Source: Acidobacteriota bacterium
GTDB taxonomy: Bacteria; Acidobacteriota; Polarisedimenticolia; Gp22-AA2
Direction: 5' to 3'
Assembly (NCBI GenBank): GCA_016177515.1
Contig: JACOUZ010000030.1
Coordinates: 1 to 9,065, forward strand
Length of the DNA stretch: 9,065 bases
The notes under the pieces were generated by a model. That model had not been told where the DNA came from, searched no databases, and worked only from the letters and a program-made list of their open reading frames with translations. Positions 5,284 to 9,065 of the stretch are shown piece by piece. Positions within the stretch are counted from its first letter, which is position 1. Each line of letters starts with the position of its first letter. The position numbers and the translations under genes are program-made.

Positions 5284-6615
5284 ATGAACGCCATCCTGCA
5301 GATCCTGCTCTTCCTGACCCTGGTCACGCTGGCTTCGAAAGGGGCGGGCTATCTCAGCACGCGCTTCGGACAGCCGGCCGTGTTCGGGGAAATCCTCGCC
5401 GGGCTGCTTCTCGGGCCCAGCCTCCTGAACGTGCTGGGCTGGGGGGTGTTCCGCGCGACCGAGGACGGATCCGTGCCTCATGCGGAACTGTCCGCGGTCG
5501 TGCAGGTGCTGGCGGAAATCGGCGTCATCCTGCTGATGTTCGTCGCCGGGATGGAGACCGACCTGAACGAGATGCGCCGCGTCGGGAAGGTCGCCTCCTG
5601 GTCCGCACTCGGGGGCGTGGTCCTGCCGCTCGCCAGCGGAGCCGTGGCGGCGCACCTGTTCGGCTATGGCTGGGGCGAGGGGTTCTTCATGGGCGCGGTC
5701 CTCACGGCGACCAGCGTCAGCATCTCGGCGCAGACGCTGATCGAGCTGAAGAGCCTGCGATCGAAGGAGGGCAGCACCATTCTCGGCGCGGCCGTCATCG
5801 ACGACGTCATGGGGATCATCGTCCTGTCGCTGGTCGTGGCGTTCGTCGGCAAGGGGACGGCGGGGCACGCCGCGGGCGCGGCGGCGGCCGCCTCCGGTGC
5901 GGCCGGAGCGTCCGCGGGGCTCGGCTGGACGATCGCCTGGATCTGCCTGAAGATGGCGCTTTTTTTCGTGCTCGCCTGGGTGCTGGGCCGGCGTTTCCTG
6001 GAGAGGGTCACGGTGTCCGTCAACCGCCTTGGGGTGAGCGAGCCGGTGATGGCGTTCGTCGTCGTGGTCGCGTTCCTGTACGCCTGGGCCGCGGAGTACC
6101 TCGGCGGCGTGGCGGCGATCACCGGCTCCTACATGGCGGGGGTGCTGTTCTCGCAAACGTCGTTCAAGGAGAGGATCGACCGCGGCATCCACCCGCTGAC
6201 CTACTCGTTCTTCGTGCCGGTCTTTTTCATCAACATCGGTCTGAGGGCCGACGTCAGGCAGATCACCCAGATGGCCGGGATGACGATCTTCATCCTCGTG
6301 GTGGCCGTGCTGGGCAAGGTGATCGGCTGCGGCGCCCTGGCGTGGGTTTCGGGCTTCAGCTACCGCGAGGCGCTGCGGGTCGGCGTCGGCATGATCTCGC
6401 GCGGCGAGGTGGGTCTGATCGTCGCGGGCTACGGCCTGGCGCACGGCATCATCGGGCCCGAAGTCTTTTCCGTGATGGTCCTGATGGTCCTGATCACCAC
6501 GATGATCACGCCGGTCTGGCTGCGCCATGTCTTCCCGCGCGTGGTGGAAGAGAGGGGGGCGCAGGTGTACGAGTCGGTGGCCCGCATGAGCGGGCGGGAG
6601 GACGGCGAGGCCTAA
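5284..6615 (+). CDS. CPA2-type cation/proton antiporter, membrane domain only
   Basis: A 443-aa inner-membrane protein of the Na_H_Exchanger fold with about 12 hydrophobic segments. Hallmarks: FGEILAGLLLGPSLL (34-48), EIGVILLMFVAGMETDL (78-94), TATSVSISAQTL (141-152) and the transport-site pair D173-D174 in AAVIDDVMGI. Adjacent aspartates are typical of electrogenic members such as NapA, while KefB/KefC carry Gln-Asp here, so Na+/H+ (or K+/H+) exchange coupled to the proton gradient is likely; ion specificity cannot be read from sequence. No TrkA-N/RCK nucleotide-binding domain follows; the protein ends soon after the last helix. An Ala/Gly-rich loop lies at about 191-213. AGGA at 5269-5272 is a distant ribosome-binding site. 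The gene is divergent from the DUF3187 gene, and its TAA overlaps the stop of the next, convergent gene. Confidence 0.92.
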   Translation: MNAILQILLFLTLVTLASKGAGYLSTRFGQPAVFGEILAGLLLGPSLLNVLGWGVFRATEDGSVPHAELSAVVQVLAEIGVILLMFVAGMETDLNEMRRVGKVASWSALGGVVLPLASGAVAAHLFGYGWGEGFFMGAVLTATSVSISAQTLIELKSLRSKEGSTILGAAVIDDVMGIIVLSLVVAFVGKGTAGHAAGAAAAASGAAGASAGLGWTIAWICLKMALFFVLAWVLGRRFLERVTVSVNRLGVSEPVMAFVVVVAFLYAWAAEYLGGVAAITGSYMAGVLFSQTSFKERIDRGIHPLTYSFFVPVFFINIGLRADVRQITQMAGMTIFILVVAVLGKVIGCGALAWVSGFSYREALRVGVGMISRGEVGLIVAGYGLAHGIIGPEVFSVMVLMVLITTMITPVWLRHVFPRVVEERGAQVYESVARMSGREDGEA

Positions 6616-7499
6616 GGGCCCCGGGAGGAGACCAGCCGGGCGATGTCGTCCTCGAGATCCGGCAGGGAGTCGATCGCGGCGACGCGGCCGTCCGCATCCA
6701 GAAGCACGTAATGGGGGATGCCGCTCTCCGTCACTCCGAACTGGCGGGCGATCGGCCCGCGCCAGCCGCCGCCGTCGAAAATCTGGATTCCGGGCAGGTG
6801 CTGGTTGTAGGCGAACGCTTCGAAGGCCCGCCGATCCTCGTCCAGGCTCACGCCCACGATCGTCAGGAGACCGGCGTACTGATCGGCGATGCGGCGGAGG
6901 GGGATGACGTTCTTCAGGCAGGGCGGGCAGGTGCTGGCCCAGAAATCGATCAGCACCGGTTTTTTCCTGAGGCTCTGGAGCGCCACTTCCCGTCCCTTGA
7001 GATCGAGGCCCGTGAACAGCGGGGCCTCCATGCCGGGGCGCAGTTCCGCGGGTGCGATGGGCGCCGTCCAGGTCTCTCCCGGATCCTGCGGGAGGTCGAC
7101 CGACAGGGTCCCGGGGCCCCTCCCCAGGACGATCCGGGTCCGGAGCGTCTGCTCGTACCGCAGCAGCCCGAGGACCTGCTGCGGCGAGATCGGGTCGAGA
7201 TCGACCAGGCTGCGGCCGTTCACGACCAGGAGGACGTCCAGGGGGAGGACGCCGGCGCGATCGGCCGGCGATCCTTTGTCGACGCCGGTCACGACGACCC
7301 GGCCCCGGCGAAGCTCGAGAGTCATCCCGGCGGCGCGCACGACCGGCGCCGAGGGGTGGGGCGCACCGGTCGACGGCACGGGCGGAGCGGGCGGGGCGCC
7401 GGCGAAGGCCAGCGCCGGGGCCGCGGCCGGAGCCAGAACCAGGGCCGGCGCCGCGAGGGCGACTGCCCGGAACAGGTTTCCCGAAAGACGCGCAGTCAT
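6612..7499 (-). CDS. Exported PDZ-thioredoxin fusion protein (TlpA/ResA-like)
   Basis: A 295-aa protein that appears to combine three parts: a signal sequence (MTARLSGNLFRAVALAAPALV...) with an Ala/Pro-rich linker, a PDZ domain at about 54-133 (GMTLELRRGRVVVTGVDKGS, then PADRAGVLPLDVLLVVNGR), and a thioredoxin fold at about 154-293. The redox site is WASTCPPC (Cys191 and Cys194), with the cis-Pro motif GIPHYVLLD further on. TlpA/ResA-type proteins reduce disulfides or apocytochrome c outside the cytoplasm; the CPPC site and the extra segment after the first strand fit that group. The PDZ domain probably docks a partner protein or C-terminus. ATG 7499 is preferred; an ATG seven codons upstream (7520) overlaps the divergent promoter and only lengthens the N-region. 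No Shine-Dalgarno is visible. The TAG stop overlaps the antiporter stop by 4 bp. Confidence 0.88.
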   Translation of the reverse strand: MTARLSGNLFRAVALAAPALVLAPAAAPALAFAGAPPAPPVPSTGAPHPSAPVVRAAGMTLELRRGRVVVTGVDKGSPADRAGVLPLDVLLVVNGRSLVDLDPISPQQVLGLLRYEQTLRTRIVLGRGPGTLSVDLPQDPGETWTAPIAPAELRPGMEAPLFTGLDLKGREVALQSLRKKPVLIDFWASTCPPCLKNVIPLRRIADQYAGLLTIVGVSLDEDRRAFEAFAYNQHLPGIQIFDGGGWRGPIARQFGVTESGIPHYVLLDADGRVAAIDSLPDLEDDIARLVSSRGP

Positions 7500-7511
7500 G
7501 TCCGAAACTAA

Positions 7512-7520
7512 TGCTATCAT
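7512..7520 (+). promoter_or_regulatory. Extended -10 promoter candidate for the DUF885 gene
   Basis: TGC followed by TATCAT (7515-7520) matches the extended -10 form TGnTATAAT with one mismatch in the hexamer; there is no good -35 at 17 bp. Transcription would begin near 7527, just before the GGGAG ribosome-binding site (7532-7536). It overlaps the upstream region of the divergent PDZ-thioredoxin gene. Confidence 0.4.
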
Positions 7521-7543
7521 GCGCCCCCGCCGGGAGAGGGGTC

Positions 7544-9065
7544 GTGGCGCCAGTGATCTCAGGGATGTTCGCGAGGAATCGCACCAGGCCGCGCGTCCTC
7601 CTGTTCAGGCTCCTCCTCGCCGCGTCGTGCCTGGCGCCCCTCGCCTGCTCCGGAAAGGACTTCCGCTTGCCCTGGTCCGATGTCCGCGAGAGGTACTTCG
7701 TCGGCTACCTGAAGCGGGATCCCGTCACCGCCACCTACCTCGGCGCCGACGCCTACAGCCCGGAGCTGGCGGACATCAACGCGTCGCTTCCTGACGCGTC
7801 AAAGGCCGGGAGGGCCGATCGCATCGCGTTCTACCGGTCGGTCCTGGCCGACCTCGACCGGGTCGACGCCGGGTCCTTGTCTCCCGATGACGCCATCGAC
7901 CGGGAGGTGGTGAGAGCGCAGGTGCGCTTCCTCCTGCATTTGCTCGAGGACCTGCGCCACGACCAGAAGAGCGTCGACACCTACACCGTGACGCCGTTCC
8001 GCGGCGTCGACTGGCAGATCCAGCAGATGACGGCGCTCCCGGGCGGCGGCCTCGGGACCGCGCAGGAGTGGGACCGGGTCACCAGGCGCGTGCGCGCCGT
8101 CCCGGGGTACCTGCGCGGGGTGCAGGAGAGCCTGCGCGACGGGATCGCGGCGGGCATCGTCCCGGACTACCGCGTCGTCCAGTATGACGGCCTGGAGGCG
8201 GCCGGCGGGAACGCCGACTACTTCTCCGAAACCCTGCCCGTCCAGGCGGCCGGCCACCTGGAGGGGCAGCCCCACCGGGACAAGGTGACGCGGGAACTGC
8301 AGGAGGCGGGCCAGGCGGCGGCGCGTGCCTTCCACGACCTGGGGGCGTTCCTGCAGGACGCGTACCGGCCGTTCAAGGACGGCGATCGCTACGCCGCCGG
8401 AGAGACCGAATACGAATGGCGCCTGCGCAACAACCTGCGCCTCGCTCCGAGCGAGACGGCCGCCTGGTTGTTCGAGTACGGCCGGATGAAAGTCGAGGAA
8501 AGCCGGGGCCTCCTGATCGACGTCGCCCGGGAGGTCGCCCGCCGCCGGGGGCTGCGCCTCGACTGGAACGGCCCGGCGGCGTCGCTCCTGTCGGTCCGGC
8601 GCGTCATGGACGATCTCGCCCGGGAGTACCCGAAGAGCGACGAGGAGATGTTCGCGCTTTACCGGCGCAAGGCCATGGACCTGGTGGAGTACGCCAGGCG
8701 GCACGGCATGTTTGGCCTGCCTCAGGACTACCGCCTCGAAATCGTGCCGACCCCGCCGATGCTCGAAAGTACGCTCGAAGCGGCGTACTACCCGGCGCCG
8801 GCCTTCAAGCCCGCGGGAATCGGCCGCTTCTACCTGACCGCCTCGCACGGCTCCGTCGGCGTGCTGAAGGAAAACAACGTCCATGCGGTCGCCGACTTGT
8901 GCGCCCACGAAGGGTTCCCGGGGCACGACTGGCAGTACCAGTTCATGCGGCAGAAGGCGGGCTCGATCTCCGCGGCGAGGTGGCTGACCCCCGGGGCGGT
9001 GGAGGACTCGTCCTCGATGTGGGAGGACAGCATGTCGGCCGAAGGCTGGGCCCTCTACGCCGAGC
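7544..9065 (+). CDS. DUF885 family protein, predicted metallopeptidase-like, 3'-truncated
   Basis: The frame runs off the right edge with 507 complete codons; family members are usually somewhat under or over 600 aa, so the end is missing. The N-terminus is a basic then hydrophobic export signal with Cys28 and Cys35 in LLLAASCLAPLACSGKD; the second Cys followed by SGKD looks like a lipoprotein site, though the lipobox is imperfect. Family marks: YLKRDPVTATYLG early on, a long helical middle region, HEGFPGH at 455-461 and EGWALYAE at 500-507. The spaced His/Glu residues suggest a zinc site of a helical metallopeptidase type, but the spacing is H-E-x4-H rather than HExxH and activity is an inference. 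GTG 7544 is chosen for the GGGAG 7 nt upstream; GTG 7553 and ATG 7565 are alternatives without good ribosome-binding sites. It is divergent from the PDZ-thioredoxin gene. Confidence 0.88.
   Translation, partial: MAPVISGMFARNRTRPRVLLFRLLLAASCLAPLACSGKDFRLPWSDVRERYFVGYLKRDPVTATYLGADAYSPELADINASLPDASKAGRADRIAFYRSVLADLDRVDAGSLSPDDAIDREVVRAQVRFLLHLLEDLRHDQKSVDTYTVTPFRGVDWQIQQMTALPGGGLGTAQEWDRVTRRVRAVPGYLRGVQESLRDGIAAGIVPDYRVVQYDGLEAAGGNADYFSETLPVQAAGHLEGQPHRDKVTRELQEAGQAAARAFHDLGAFLQDAYRPFKDGDRYAAGETEYEWRLRNNLRLAPSETAAWLFEYGRMKVEESRGLLIDVAREVARRRGLRLDWNGPAASLLSVRRVMDDLAREYPKSDEEMFALYRRKAMDLVEYARRHGMFGLPQDYRLEIVPTPPMLESTLEAAYYPAPAFKPAGIGRFYLTASHGSVGVLKENNVHAVADLCAHEGFPGHDWQYQFMRQKAGSISAARWLTPGAVEDSSSMWEDSMSAEGWALYAE

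Noticed and set aside
5160..5327. N-terminal extension of the DUF3187 protein to a start at 5327
   Set aside because: It would bury the signal peptide behind an Arg-rich stretch of 56 residues and overlap the divergent antiporter gene.
3688..7584. A 1298-codon minus-strand open frame across several genes
   Set aside because: It runs antisense to the antiporter and out of frame with the DUF3187, XRE and PDZ-thioredoxin genes, and its translation is low-complexity His/Asp/Arg/Pro-rich text. Long stop-free shadow frames are common at this GC content.
7799..8926. A 375-codon minus-strand open frame opposite the DUF885 gene
   Set aside because: The plus strand carries clear DUF885 motifs; the antisense product shows no recognisable domain and mirrors the codon bias of the real gene.
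1..9065. CRISPR array, tRNA/rRNA genes, insertion sequence or prophage boundary
   Set aside because: No regularly spaced repeats, cloverleaf-like sequences, transposase motifs or terminal repeats were found on reading both strands; the XRE gene alone is not evidence of a prophage.

Overview
The window is high-GC bacterial DNA with dense genes on both strands, GTG as well as ATG starts, and exported proteins with Sec-type signals (a probable outer-membrane protein, a thioredoxin-fold protein and a possible lipoprotein). This suggests a Gram-negative (diderm) chromosome. The thrombospondin type 3 protein with its C-terminal module, the DUF3187 and DUF885 proteins and the PDZ-thioredoxin fusion would fit Acidobacteriota or a similar soil or sediment lineage. 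That placement is inference, because the window has no rRNA or other marker gene.

Layout: (1) 3-1079 (+) is the 3' part of a secreted calcium-binding repeat protein, cut by the left edge. (2) 1080-1544 has no long gene but holds what looks like a complete miniature transcription unit: a TTGACA-17-TATAGA promoter (1170-1198), a structured leader, a near-perfect Shine-Dalgarno sequence, a 20-codon lysine-rich ORF (1351-1413) and a 10-bp terminator-like hairpin (1440-1462). (3) 1545-1748 (+) is a 67-aa zinc-ribbon protein with its own promoter, meeting rarA tail to tail. (4) 1732-3141 (-) is the AAA+ ATPase RarA, and upstream of it at 3239-3835 (-) is an XRE-family regulator. Each has its own predicted promoter; the rarA promoter would give a leaderless mRNA, and the regulator has a large palindrome in its leader. 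(5) 4029-5159 (-) encodes a DUF3187 outer-membrane protein, divergent from a CPA2-type cation/proton antiporter at 5284-6615 (+). (6) 6612-7499 (-) encodes an exported PDZ-thioredoxin fusion whose stop overlaps the antiporter stop. It is divergent from a DUF885 predicted metallopeptidase-like protein (7544 to the right edge, +), which is cut by the window.

Functionally this is a set of mostly single-gene housekeeping and envelope units: replication-fork rescue, ion homeostasis, envelope redox, and possible periplasmic peptide turnover. It is not one pathway. I see no mobile element, CRISPR array, tRNA or rRNA. The least explained and most interesting item is the lysine-rich micro-ORF unit. 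I do not see convincing evidence of a larger undescribed system.
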